Made by a program: the position numbers and the translations under genes. Positions 26,589-34,685 of a stretch of 64,000 nucleotides of DNA are shown here, piece by piece; the stretch's first letter is position 1; each line of letters opens with the position of its first letter. Origin of the DNA: Parerythrobacter lacustris (GTDB taxonomy: Bacteria > Pseudomonadota > Alphaproteobacteria > Sphingomonadales > Sphingomonadaceae); NCBI RefSeq assembly GCF_024626475.1, contig NZ_JANKHH010000007.1, positions 124,001-188,000 of the forward strand, given 5' to 3'. The notes beneath the pieces are model-generated. The model searched no databases and was not told the origin of the DNA. It saw only the letters and a list, made by a program, of their open reading frames with translations.

Positions 26589-26709
26589 TTCGTCCCTAAC
26601 CTTTCTGCGTCGACCTCGCGCGGCGGACCCCTGATGGGCATCCGCTCTGTCGGGCCACGTTGTTACATATAGACCAATCGGCGGAAATTTTCACTGATTT
26701 TCGTCGATT

Positions 26710-27666
26710 TCAACGAGTGGTTTCGTCGATAAGTTCCCGCATGTCGCGAGGCAGGTCGGCCCGGAATTCGACCGTGTCGCCCGTCGCGGGATGGACGAAA
26801 CCGAGCTCCGCAGCGTGCAATGCCTGACGGGCAAATCCCAGCCTTGCGAGGAGCGGCCTTAATGATTTCGGGGTGCTTCCGTACACGGGATCCCCCACTA
26901 GCGCATGGCCGATTGACGCGCAGTGAACGCGCACCTGGTGGGTTCTACCGGTTTCGAGACGGCACTCCAACAGGCTGCAATCCTTGAGTTTTTCCGTCAC
27001 ACGGTAATGGGTGACGGCGTGCTTCCCGCGGGTCGACGTATCGGGCAGCACCGCCATCTTCTTGCGGTTAGCGTCGGACCGGCCGAGCCGGGACGCGATC
27101 GTGCCTTCCGCCGGTTCGGGATGCCCGCCGCATACGGCGATGTAGCGCCGGTGGATCGAATGGTCGGCGAATTGCGCGGCGAGCCCCTCATGCGCGGCAG
27201 TAGTTTTCGCAACAACCAGCAAACCAGAAGTGTCCTTGTCGATCCGGTGGACGATCCCGGGCCGCGCGACCCCGCCGATGCCGCTCAGTTGGCCTTTGCC
27301 GCTTCTGGCACAATGGTGCAGCAGCGCGTTGACCAGCGTCCCGTCTCGATTTCCCGCTGCAGGGTGGACCACCATGCCGGCCGGCTTGTCGACCACGATC
27401 AGGTGCTCGTCCTCGAACACGATGGCCAGCGGGATGTCCTGCGGCTGTGCCTCGGGCTCCTCTGGCGGCGGCAGGGCGATGGAAAAATTCGCCCCCGGCT
27501 GCATCTTTTGCGAGGGGTTAGTTGCCACGGTCTTGCCCACCGTGACCGCGCCTTCGCCCATCAGCGCCTTGACCCGCTCGCGCGAAAGCCCGGTGGCCTC
27601 GGCGAGCAGCTTGTCGATCCGGCCTGCGCTTTCCAGCCGCCCCGTGATGACATCGCCTTCGCTCAT
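26710..27666 (-). CDS. rluD: 23S rRNA pseudouridine synthase, RluA/RluD family
   Basis: The 318-residue protein has an N-terminal S4 RNA-binding domain (GRIDKLLAEATGLSRERVKA). The RluA-type catalytic domain carries the active-site Asp in IVHRIDKDTSGLLVVAK, with VVDKPAGMVVHP and LETGRTHQVRVHCASIGHAL. RluD makes the pseudouridines of 23S helix 69. RluC or another family member remains possible, because substrate choice is not evident. The ATG at 27666 fits the family, whereas the longer frame overlaps the divergent JAMM gene. The divergent start is only 16 bases away. Confidence 0.88.
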   Translation of the reverse strand: MSEGDVITGRLESAGRIDKLLAEATGLSRERVKALMGEGAVTVGKTVATNPSQKMQPGANFSIALPPPEEPEAQPQDIPLAIVFEDEHLIVVDKPAGMVVHPAAGNRDGTLVNALLHHCARSGKGQLSGIGGVARPGIVHRIDKDTSGLLVVAKTTAAHEGLAAQFADHSIHRRYIAVCGGHPEPAEGTIASRLGRSDANRKKMAVLPDTSTRGKHAVTHYRVTEKLKDCSLLECRLETGRTHQVRVHCASIGHALVGDPVYGSTPKSLRPLLARLGFARQALHAAELGFVHPATGDTVEFRADLPRDMRELIDETTR

Positions 27667-27682
27667 GCTAGAGCCATGCGCG

Positions 27683-28078
27683 ATGGAACGGGAAGTGACA
27701 AGCGAAGTGGTCGAATGCCTGCTGGCCGAAGCGCGTGCCGCCCACCCGCGCGAATGCTGCGGCATCCTGCTGGGGGAGGGGGAGTGCATCACCGCCATGC
27801 GCCCCGCCACCAATGTGCATCCCTCGCCAGAAACCCATTTCGAAATCGATCCGCAGGCGCTCATCGATGCGCATCGCGCCGCGCGACAGGGCGGTCCGCA
27901 GGTGCTCGGCTACTACCACTCGCACCCCAACGGGCGCGCCGAGCCTTCCGCCACCGACGGCGCAATGGCGGCAGGCGACGGGCGGATGTGGCTGATCGTC
28001 GCCGGCGGATCGATCAACGGCTGGAAAGATGCGCCGAGCGGCTTCGAGCGGCTTTCCCTTCGCGTAAGACCTGCCTAA
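27683..28078 (+). CDS. JAMM/MPN-family metallopeptidase (Mov34/M67)
   Basis: The 131-residue protein carries the JAMM zinc motif YYHSHPNGRAEPSATDGAMA (HxHx7Sx2D) and the upstream Glu in the CCGILLGEGECI region. Prokaryotic JAMM peptidases remove C-terminal peptides from sulfur-carrier or ubiquitin-like proteins, or act in cysteine biosynthesis. No ubiquitin-like or ThiF gene lies nearby. It is divergent from rluD with only 16 bases between starts, so the promoters must overlap coding sequence. The chpT gene follows 47 bases downstream. Confidence 0.87.
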   Translation: MEREVTSEVVECLLAEARAAHPRECCGILLGEGECITAMRPATNVHPSPETHFEIDPQALIDAHRAARQGGPQVLGYYHSHPNGRAEPSATDGAMAAGDGRMWLIVAGGSINGWKDAPSGFERLSLRVRPA

Positions 28079-28125
28079 GACGGCGCATCGTCAATTCCAG
28101 CTTACGAAAGCCCCGCTCCTCTTCC

Positions 28126-28779
28126 ATGCCCTCATCCGTCGATCTTGCCGCCCTGCTCTGTTCACGCCTGTGCCACGATATGCTCTCGCCCATCGGCGCG
28201 CTCAACAACGGCCTCGAGCTGCTGGCGGACGAGCGCGATCCCGAAATGCGCGCCAAGTGCATGGACCTGCTGGAACAGAGCGCCCGGGCGAGCGCGGACA
28301 AGCTCAAGTTCTTTCGCCTCGCATTCGGCGCCGCCGGTGGATACGGCGAAATGGTGGAAGTCGCGGAATCTCGGGCGGCGATCGACTCGCTGATTGGCGA
28401 GAACAAGCGGATCACGGCCAACTGGGCGCTCGCCGACAGCAAGCTGCCGAAGGATGCGATCAAGGTCCTGCTCAACCTTGCGCATATCGCGATCGATGCG
28501 CTGATCCGCGGTGGGACGCTCGACATCGGGGCCGAGCGGCGCGACGGTGCGACCGAAATCGTCGTTCGCGCATCCGGCCCACGGCTCGCCTTCGACGAGG
28601 ACATCGGTCACGCATTGCAAGGTGAACTCGATCCCGATCAGCTCACCGGTCGCACCGCCCCGGCGCATATGCTCCACCTGCTGGCCGACAGGGCAGGGGG
28701 CGGGCTGCAGTACCAGCTGGGCGACGGTATGCTCGTTCTGGGGGCTGTCCTGCCCGAACCCGAAGGGCTGATCGGCTGA
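28126..28779 (+). CDS. chpT: Histidine phosphotransferase ChpT
   Basis: The 217-residue protein resembles a dimeric histidine-kinase fold without ATPase activity. The phospho-accepting His17 sits in CSRLCHDMLSPIGALNNGLE, and a degenerate HATPase-like domain follows, ending LADRAGGGLQYQLGDGMLVL. In Caulobacter and relatives ChpT relays phosphate from CckA to CtrA and CpdR. CpdR controls ClpXP proteolysis of CtrA, and clpP and clpX also lie in this window, though far away. The ATG at 28126 begins MPSSVDLAALLCSRL, the family N-terminus; longer frames upstream are not coding-like. Confidence 0.92.
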   Translation: MPSSVDLAALLCSRLCHDMLSPIGALNNGLELLADERDPEMRAKCMDLLEQSARASADKLKFFRLAFGAAGGYGEMVEVAESRAAIDSLIGENKRITANWALADSKLPKDAIKVLLNLAHIAIDALIRGGTLDIGAERRDGATEIVVRASGPRLAFDEDIGHALQGELDPDQLTGRTAPAHMLHLLADRAGGGLQYQLGDGMLVLGAVLPEPEGLIG

Positions 28780-28816
28780 TGCCCTTCCGGCAAGCCTCGC
28801 GCAGCCGGATATCGTC

Positions 28817-29521
28817 ATGAAGGACGAGCTGGTCCATCGCGAGCAGCTGTCGCCCAATTTCAACGAGCGCAGCTTGCCAATCTCGATGGTCGTGCTGCAC
28901 TATACCGAAATGAAGCCGGTCGAGACCGCGATCGATCGGCTGTGCGATCCCGAAGCGTCGGTCAGCGCGCATTACCTGATCACCGAGGAAGGCGAAGTCG
29001 TGCGGCTGGTGCCAGAGGAGCACCGCGCATGGCACGCGGGTGCCTCCTACTGGCGTGGGCACAAGGACGTGAATTCGGCCAGCATCGGGATCGAGCTCGA
29101 CCACCCCGGCCACCTGCTCGGCTATCGCGAGTTTGCCGAGGCGCAGATCGATGCGCTGATTCCGCTGCTGCATCGCATCGTCCGGCAATACGACATCCCG
29201 CGCGCCAATGTCGTCGCGCATTCGGACGTCGCGCCGGCGCGCAAGGTCGATCCGGGCGAACTCTTCCCCTGGAGCCGATTGGCCGAATACGGGCTGTGCC
29301 TGCCGCGCCCCAAGATCGAGCTGGGCGATCCGTTCGACAACGACGGCGCGTTCTACCTCGCACTCGAGCGCTTCGGCTACGACATCACCGACGGGCACAA
29401 GGCGGTCGAGGCCTTCCAGCGCCGCTGGCGACCGGAAAAGATCGACGGCCAGATCGACGGGCAGATCCGCGCGATCCTGTTCCAGCTGCTGCTCGAGCGG
29501 GACCGGGGCGCGACGCGCTGA
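28817..29521 (+). CDS. N-acetylmuramoyl-L-alanine amidase, AmiD/AmpD type
   Basis: The 234-residue zinc amidase has the amidase_2 ligands His28 (MVVLHYTEM), His135 (NVVAHSDVAP) and Asp145 (ARKVDPGELF), with the conserved HAGASYW and NSASIGIELDHPG. A C-terminal peptidoglycan-binding-like helical region (DITDGHKAVEAFQRRWRPEK) completes the AmiD layout. It cleaves the amide between muramic acid and the stem peptide. No clear signal peptide is visible, so it may be cytoplasmic and act in recycling like AmpD. It follows chpT by 37 bases. Confidence 0.9.
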   Translation: MKDELVHREQLSPNFNERSLPISMVVLHYTEMKPVETAIDRLCDPEASVSAHYLITEEGEVVRLVPEEHRAWHAGASYWRGHKDVNSASIGIELDHPGHLLGYREFAEAQIDALIPLLHRIVRQYDIPRANVVAHSDVAPARKVDPGELFPWSRLAEYGLCLPRPKIELGDPFDNDGAFYLALERFGYDITDGHKAVEAFQRRWRPEKIDGQIDGQIRAILFQLLLERDRGATR

Positions 29522-29658
29522 AATCCTGAAGCTGGGCAAGGCCTGCGAAGCGCGCTATTCCGCTGCAAGGGCCGTACTCTCCCACGGCCCGACGGATCGA
29601 GAACACCCGTTGGCGCGGTTCGGCGCGATCGGATAGTCATGGGTTGGGAGAGAACTGC

Positions 29659-31602
29659 ATGAAACGATATTCGGCTTTGGCACTGGTTGCGCTGTCAGCC
29701 ATGCTGGTGGCCAATGCGCCGCCGGTGGGCACAGCTACACCGCAGACCGCAGCAGCGAATGCCGCCGTTGCAGAGCGCCTGCCGCTGGCCGACCAGGCGG
29801 ATTTCGAGGATGCCTCGCGCGGGATGCTCGCGCAGCTCGATCGCGACATCCTCAACGAGGATGGCACGGTCGCTTGGAGCATCGATGCGTTCGATTTCCT
29901 CGATGCCGAAGCGCCCGAAACCGCCAATCCCTCGCTCTGGCGGCAGAGCCAGCTGACCGCGATCCACGGCCTGTTCGAAGTGGTCCCCGGCATCTACCAG
30001 CTGCGCGGCTACGATATTTCGGTGATGACGCTGATCGCGGGCAAGAGCGGCTGGATCGTGGTCGATCCGCTGCTGACCCCCGCCACCGCAAAAGCCGGAC
30101 TGGACCTTGCCGACCGCACGCTGGGCAAGCGCCCGGTGGTGGCGGTGATCTACACCCACAGCCACGGCGACCATTTCGGCGGCGTACTCGGCGTGACCAG
30201 CCGCGACGATCTCGCCAGCGGCAAGGTCAAGATCTACGCGCCCCACGGTTTCATGGCCGAAACGGTCGGTGAGAGCGTGCTCGCGGGAACGGCGATGGGC
30301 CGCCGGGCGCAGTACCAGTTCGGCAGCAAGGTGCCGACCGGAGCAAAAGGCGTGATCGGGGTGGGATTGGGACCGAAGCTTTCGGTTGGCCCGATCGGCC
30401 TGCTGCCGCCGACGCGCGAGCTGTCGACCGAAGGCGAGACGCTGGAGATCGACGGCATCGCCTTCGAGTTCCTCGACACCGGGCAGACCGAAGCGCCGTC
30501 GGAGTTCGTCTTCTACCTGCCGCAGTTCCGCGCGCTGCACACCGCCGAGGTGGTGACCCGCAATTTCCACAACGTGCTCACCCCGCGCGGCGCGCTCGTG
30601 CGCGACAGCCTGCAATGGAGCCGCAAGATCGACACCATGCTGACCCGCTTCGGCGAGCGGAGCGATGTCATGCTCGCCTCGCATCACTGGCCGAGCTGGG
30701 GGGCGGACGAGGTGCGGCAGAAGCTGCGCAATCAGCGCGATACCTATCGCTACACCCACGACCAGACGCTGCGGTTGGCGAACTGGGGCCACACGATGGA
30801 CGAGATCGCCGAGATGATCGGCGAGCCCGATTTCGCCGCCAGCGATTTCGGCACGCGCGGTTACTACGGGACGTTCGAACACAATTCGAAGGCGGTGTAC
30901 CAGCGCTATTTCGGCTGGTGGAATGCGGTCCCGGCGGATTACGACCCACTGCCCAAGGACGAGGAAGCCAAGCGCTGGATTGCAGCGCTGGGCGGGGCGG
31001 AAAAGGCGTTGGCGCAAGGGCAGGCGGCGTTCGAGGCAGGCGACTATCGCTGGGCTGCGACGCTGCTGCAACATCTGGTCTTCGCCGAGCCCGACAATCC
31101 CGATGCCCGCGCTTGGCTTGCCTCGACCTACGAACAGTTGGGGTTTCAGGCCGAAGGCGGCACCTGGCGCAATCTCTATCTCTCCGCGACGGAAGACCTG
31201 CGCAGCCCGCCCGACAGCAGCGCGCTGACCACCGCGACAAGCGAAGTCATCGCCGCCATCCCCACGCTCGACCTGTTCAATTCGCTCGGCACCAGGTTCA
31301 ACCCGGCGAAGATGCAGGGGGGCGAAGCGGTGCTGCAGTTCCACTTCACCGACACCGGCGAAGCGGTGACGGTCGACCTGCGCAAGAGCGTGCTGTTCCC
31401 GCGCGCGGGGACGGCGGAGGGTGCGGCAGTCACGCTCACCATCGCGCGGGCGGATTTCAACCGCGTGCTGGCGCAGCAGGTGGATCTGCCGGCGCTGGTT
31501 CAGTCGGGCGCGGCGAAGCTGGACGGCAATCCGCTCGCCTTGCTCACGATGTTCAGCGCGCTCGACCAGCCCGATCCGCTGTTCGAGATCGTCGAGCCGT
31601 GA
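29659..31602 (+). CDS. Exported linear alkylsulfatase (SdsA1-like metallo-beta-lactamase fold)
   Basis: The 647-residue protein has a signal peptide (SALALVALSAMLVANAPPVG). A metallo-beta-lactamase domain follows with THSHGDHFGG (residues 166-175; His167, His169, Asp171, His172). The alkylsulfatase dimerisation domain contains RYTHDQTLRLANWGHTMDEI and NSKAVYQRYFGWWNAVPADY, and the C-terminal SCP2-like domain contains GTRFNPAKMQGGEAVLQFHF. It hydrolyses linear alkyl sulfates such as dodecyl sulfate to alcohol and sulfate in the periplasm, providing carbon or detergent resistance. The ATG at 29659 is preceded by GGGAGAGAAC. Confidence 0.93.
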   Translation: MKRYSALALVALSAMLVANAPPVGTATPQTAAANAAVAERLPLADQADFEDASRGMLAQLDRDILNEDGTVAWSIDAFDFLDAEAPETANPSLWRQSQLTAIHGLFEVVPGIYQLRGYDISVMTLIAGKSGWIVVDPLLTPATAKAGLDLADRTLGKRPVVAVIYTHSHGDHFGGVLGVTSRDDLASGKVKIYAPHGFMAETVGESVLAGTAMGRRAQYQFGSKVPTGAKGVIGVGLGPKLSVGPIGLLPPTRELSTEGETLEIDGIAFEFLDTGQTEAPSEFVFYLPQFRALHTAEVVTRNFHNVLTPRGALVRDSLQWSRKIDTMLTRFGERSDVMLASHHWPSWGADEVRQKLRNQRDTYRYTHDQTLRLANWGHTMDEIAEMIGEPDFAASDFGTRGYYGTFEHNSKAVYQRYFGWWNAVPADYDPLPKDEEAKRWIAALGGAEKALAQGQAAFEAGDYRWAATLLQHLVFAEPDNPDARAWLASTYEQLGFQAEGGTWRNLYLSATEDLRSPPDSSALTTATSEVIAAIPTLDLFNSLGTRFNPAKMQGGEAVLQFHFTDTGEAVTVDLRKSVLFPRAGTAEGAAVTLTIARADFNRVLAQQVDLPALVQSGAAKLDGNPLALLTMFSALDQPDPLFEIVEP

Positions 31603-31653
31603 GCGATAGGCACCCGGCTTTCCAATCCCCGCGCGTGCGCCTATATCCGTTGC

Positions 31654-32075
<422 letters not shown>

Positions 32076-32164
32076 ATTTTACCTGTTTTCGTTCATCGCG
32101 TGCCCATGGCGTGGCAGGTAGGGGCGCTATTGCGCTATGGCGCGAGACGGGGAGGCACGGTGAT

Positions 32165-33661
32165 ATGGCAGCAGCAACGGTTCTGGCTCTGGTCCTTGCG
32201 GCATCGACACCTGCCGCACCCGAGAGCGACAGCAAGATCGAATACGCGATGGAGGCCTGCCCCGGGCTCGCATCGCCCGATGCGGTGATCGACGCCCGCA
32301 GCTTTACCTCCGCCGCCGAACTGGTCACCGTGATCGCTAACCGGCGCGAGGGACGGGTGGCCGTGATCGGCGGCGATTTCAGCGATGAAGACATGCGCCC
32401 GCTCGCCAACCCCGGGCAGGTCGCCTGCTATATCGAGAGCGATCTGTCGCGCACCGACTGGCGCGGCGGTGAAGCCACCGGGACCCGGTTCATCGCGGCG
32501 AAGCTGACCGGCGCGCAAATGGCGCAGTCCGGCCTCGATGCAACCGTGTTCGAAGGCGTGGATCTGAGCGGGGCGGACCTTAGCGAGGCGTCCCTGACAG
32601 GGGCCTTGTGGCAGGGCGCGAACTGGACGAGCAATCTCGAAGGCACCGTGTTCCGCGATGCCGTGATGGAAGGCTTCCGGTTCCGCTGCGGGATCACCAT
32701 GGACGAAAGCTGCGGCGGCAGCGGCGGGGCGGATTTCGGAGGTGCCGACCTCACCCGCGCCGATCTCGCGAGTTTTCCGGTTTGGGGCTACGACAGCTTC
32801 GCCGGCGCGCGCTTTGCCGACACGCGGATCGGCCCGCGCGCGGTGCGCCATCTTGGCGAGGGGGTGATCGATGGCGATGTGGTGCTGGCGAGCGGCTGGT
32901 TCGAGGAAGATGGCTGGCCCGACAATACCGTGCGATTAACGCGCGAGGAGTTCCTCCGCCTGCGCGACGCGGCGCTGACGGTGGAGGATGACCGCCCGTC
33001 GTTCGAATGCGCCAAGGCGGGCAACACCGCCGAACGCGTGATCTGCGGTGAGTATGAGAGCCAATTGCGCGCGCTCGACCGAGAGCTGTCGGAAGCTTTC
33101 ACCTCGCTGCGCGAAAGCGGCAAGGTCACGCTCGAAAGCCAGCGCGCGTGGCTGCGTAGCCGCAACGCCTGCACCGATCGCGATTGCATCGAGCAGGCCT
33201 ATGAGACGCGGCTCGAACAGCTCTACGGCGCGCTCGGCACGCGGTTCGTGCTGGCACCCGATGCCAGCGTGACCTTCGAGGAAGACCTGCTGCCCCTGCC
33301 GGCAGACTTCAGGGCAACCGAGCTTTATCGCCGGATCGTGCCGACCTTGCGCGCCGCCTCCTACCAGTCGATCACGCTGACCGGCCGGGAGGACGGAACG
33401 TTGGCGGGCGAGGGCGAGGCACTCGGCGGCAATGCCCACACCTGCACCTTCGGGGTTGATGGCGCGGTGTATGACCGGGCGACCGGTTGGTATGCCGGGG
33501 TTGCCGACGACGGCACCAAGGTGCCGCTGTTCCGCGTCCGCAACGGCCGGATAACGCTGCGCTATTCGGGCAATATGGGCGATACCCCGGACGAGGCGCA
33601 GAACTTCATCAGCTGCGGTGCACGTGCGGCCTTCACCGATCTTCGCAATCTCGAGGAATAG
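32165..33661 (+). CDS. Exported pentapeptide-repeat protein fused to an LprI-like (DUF1311) domain
   Basis: The 498-residue product has a short signal peptide (MAAATVLALVLAASTPAAPE). Residues about 100-220 hold pentapeptide repeats (GVDLSGADLSEASLTGALWQ, FGGADLTRADL). Residues about 290-355 form a DUF1311/LprI-type helical domain with its cysteines (SFECAKAGNTAERVICGEYE, SQRAWLRSRNACTDRDC). The last 130 residues have no recognised family. LprI-like domains inhibit lysozyme in mycobacteria, which suggests but does not prove a periplasmic protective role. An in-frame start at 32111 exists but would bury the signal peptide. Confidence 0.82.
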   Translation: MAAATVLALVLAASTPAAPESDSKIEYAMEACPGLASPDAVIDARSFTSAAELVTVIANRREGRVAVIGGDFSDEDMRPLANPGQVACYIESDLSRTDWRGGEATGTRFIAAKLTGAQMAQSGLDATVFEGVDLSGADLSEASLTGALWQGANWTSNLEGTVFRDAVMEGFRFRCGITMDESCGGSGGADFGGADLTRADLASFPVWGYDSFAGARFADTRIGPRAVRHLGEGVIDGDVVLASGWFEEDGWPDNTVRLTREEFLRLRDAALTVEDDRPSFECAKAGNTAERVICGEYESQLRALDRELSEAFTSLRESGKVTLESQRAWLRSRNACTDRDCIEQAYETRLEQLYGALGTRFVLAPDASVTFEEDLLPLPADFRATELYRRIVPTLRAASYQSITLTGREDGTLAGEGEALGGNAHTCTFGVDGAVYDRATGWYAGVADDGTKVPLFRVRNGRITLRYSGNMGDTPDEAQNFISCGARAAFTDLRNLEE

Positions 33662-33694
33662 GGAACGGCAGGCGCAGGCCCGGGTTTTACGGGT

Positions 33695-34477
33695 ATGACC
33701 GATCCAGTTCAGCGCAGCATAGCCCAGCGCATCGCCATTATCCTTGCCGTGATCGTCCAGGTCGGGGCGTCCTATCTGCCCGAGCTGGGCTATGGGGAAC
33801 CGATCGGCAACCGGTCGGATGGCCTGCGCACCGTGATCACCCCGGTCGGCTGGGCCTTCGCCGTGTGGGGGCCGCTGTTTGCCGGAAGCGTGATCTTCGC
33901 AGTCTGGCAGGCCCTGCCGAACCAGCGCAACAATGCCCTGCTCGACCGGATCGGCTGGTGGGCAGTCCCGGCGCTCGGCCTGCAAGGGGTCTGGGCAGCC
34001 TATACCCAGTTCAGCACTTTGACCGCGATCTCGGCGCTGATCATCACCGGCGCGTTGGTTTCGCTGCTCGCGATCCTGCGGACCATGGTCTTTTTCCCGC
34101 GCCAGTTCACGAAGCAGGAACGGCTGTTCGTCACCATCGTGTTCAGCGCGCTGGCGGGGTGGCTGACCGCAGCAACCATCGTCAATATCACAGCCAGCCT
34201 GGTCTATTACGGCGTGGCGGGGGGTTACGAGTACCCGCTGGTCGGCGCGTTGCTGGTGCTGGTCGGAGGGGCCATCGTCGCGGTCGCGGTGGCGCGCAGC
34301 ATGGGCAACCCGTGGTATGCCCTGACCTTCGGCTGGGCGCTGCTCGGCATCTTTATGCAGGGCGGCAAGGAATCGAGCGCGGTCGCGGCGGCTTGCGGGC
34401 TGGCGGCGGCGCTGGTGGCATCGGCGGTATGGCTCGGCCTGCGCGTTCCCGGCAATGCGCGCCGCTGGTTTGATTAG
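33695..34477 (+). CDS. TspO/MBR-related tryptophan-rich membrane protein
   Basis: The 260-residue protein has about 7-8 membrane segments. The segment TVITPVGWAFAVWGPLFAGS matches the TPxGYxFxIWG signature of large tryptophan-rich sensory (TspO-like) proteins, and the first helix ends in SYLPELGYGEPIGNRSDGLR, also typical. TspO relatives bind porphyrins and affect photosynthesis or stress genes in alphaproteobacteria; a role for this long version is unknown. It starts 33 bases after the pentapeptide gene and is followed by an intact repeat element. Confidence 0.7.
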   Translation: MTDPVQRSIAQRIAIILAVIVQVGASYLPELGYGEPIGNRSDGLRTVITPVGWAFAVWGPLFAGSVIFAVWQALPNQRNNALLDRIGWWAVPALGLQGVWAAYTQFSTLTAISALIITGALVSLLAILRTMVFFPRQFTKQERLFVTIVFSALAGWLTAATIVNITASLVYYGVAGGYEYPLVGALLVLVGGAIVAVAVARSMGNPWYALTFGWALLGIFMQGGKESSAVAAACGLAAALVASAVWLGLRVPGNARRWFD

Positions 34478-34500
34478 GTACTCTTCTACCCCCTCTCGCT

Positions 34501-34571
34501 TGTCATTCCCGCGAAGGCGGGAATCCATGGGCAGGGTCCGCCGTGGATCCCCGCCTTCGCGGGGATGACAG
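34501..34571. repeat. Intact dispersed inverted-repeat element
   Basis: TGTCATTCCCGCGAAGGCGG is mirrored by CCGCCTTCGCGGGGATGACA around ATCCATGGGCAGGGTCCGCC and GTGGATC. The element lies in the gap between the convergent TspO-like and autotransporter genes. A decayed relative is at 5363-5432. This form is a common short extragenic palindrome of high-GC alphaproteobacteria. Confidence 0.88.
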
Positions 34572-34621
34572 ACGTTGGGTTTGTGGATCCTGGTTGGGTC
34601 TTGGCTTTGTAAATCATCGCC

Positions 34622-34657
34622 AAAAACAAGGCGCCCCCGGATTTCTCCGGAGGCGCC
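34622..34657 (-). terminator. Rho-independent terminator of the autotransporter gene
   Basis: On the minus strand GGCGCC-TCCGGA pairs with TCCGGGGGCGCC across GAAA, followed by TTGTTTTTG. It lies about 30 bases past the autotransporter stop. Confidence 0.9.
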
Positions 34658-34685
34658 ATTCATTCGCAACAACCCGTGCTGGCGG

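Noticed and set aside
26589-26709. Heat-shock promoter of rpoH
   Set aside because: TTGAAA is present, but the partner hexamer is not recognisable at sigma-32 spacing.
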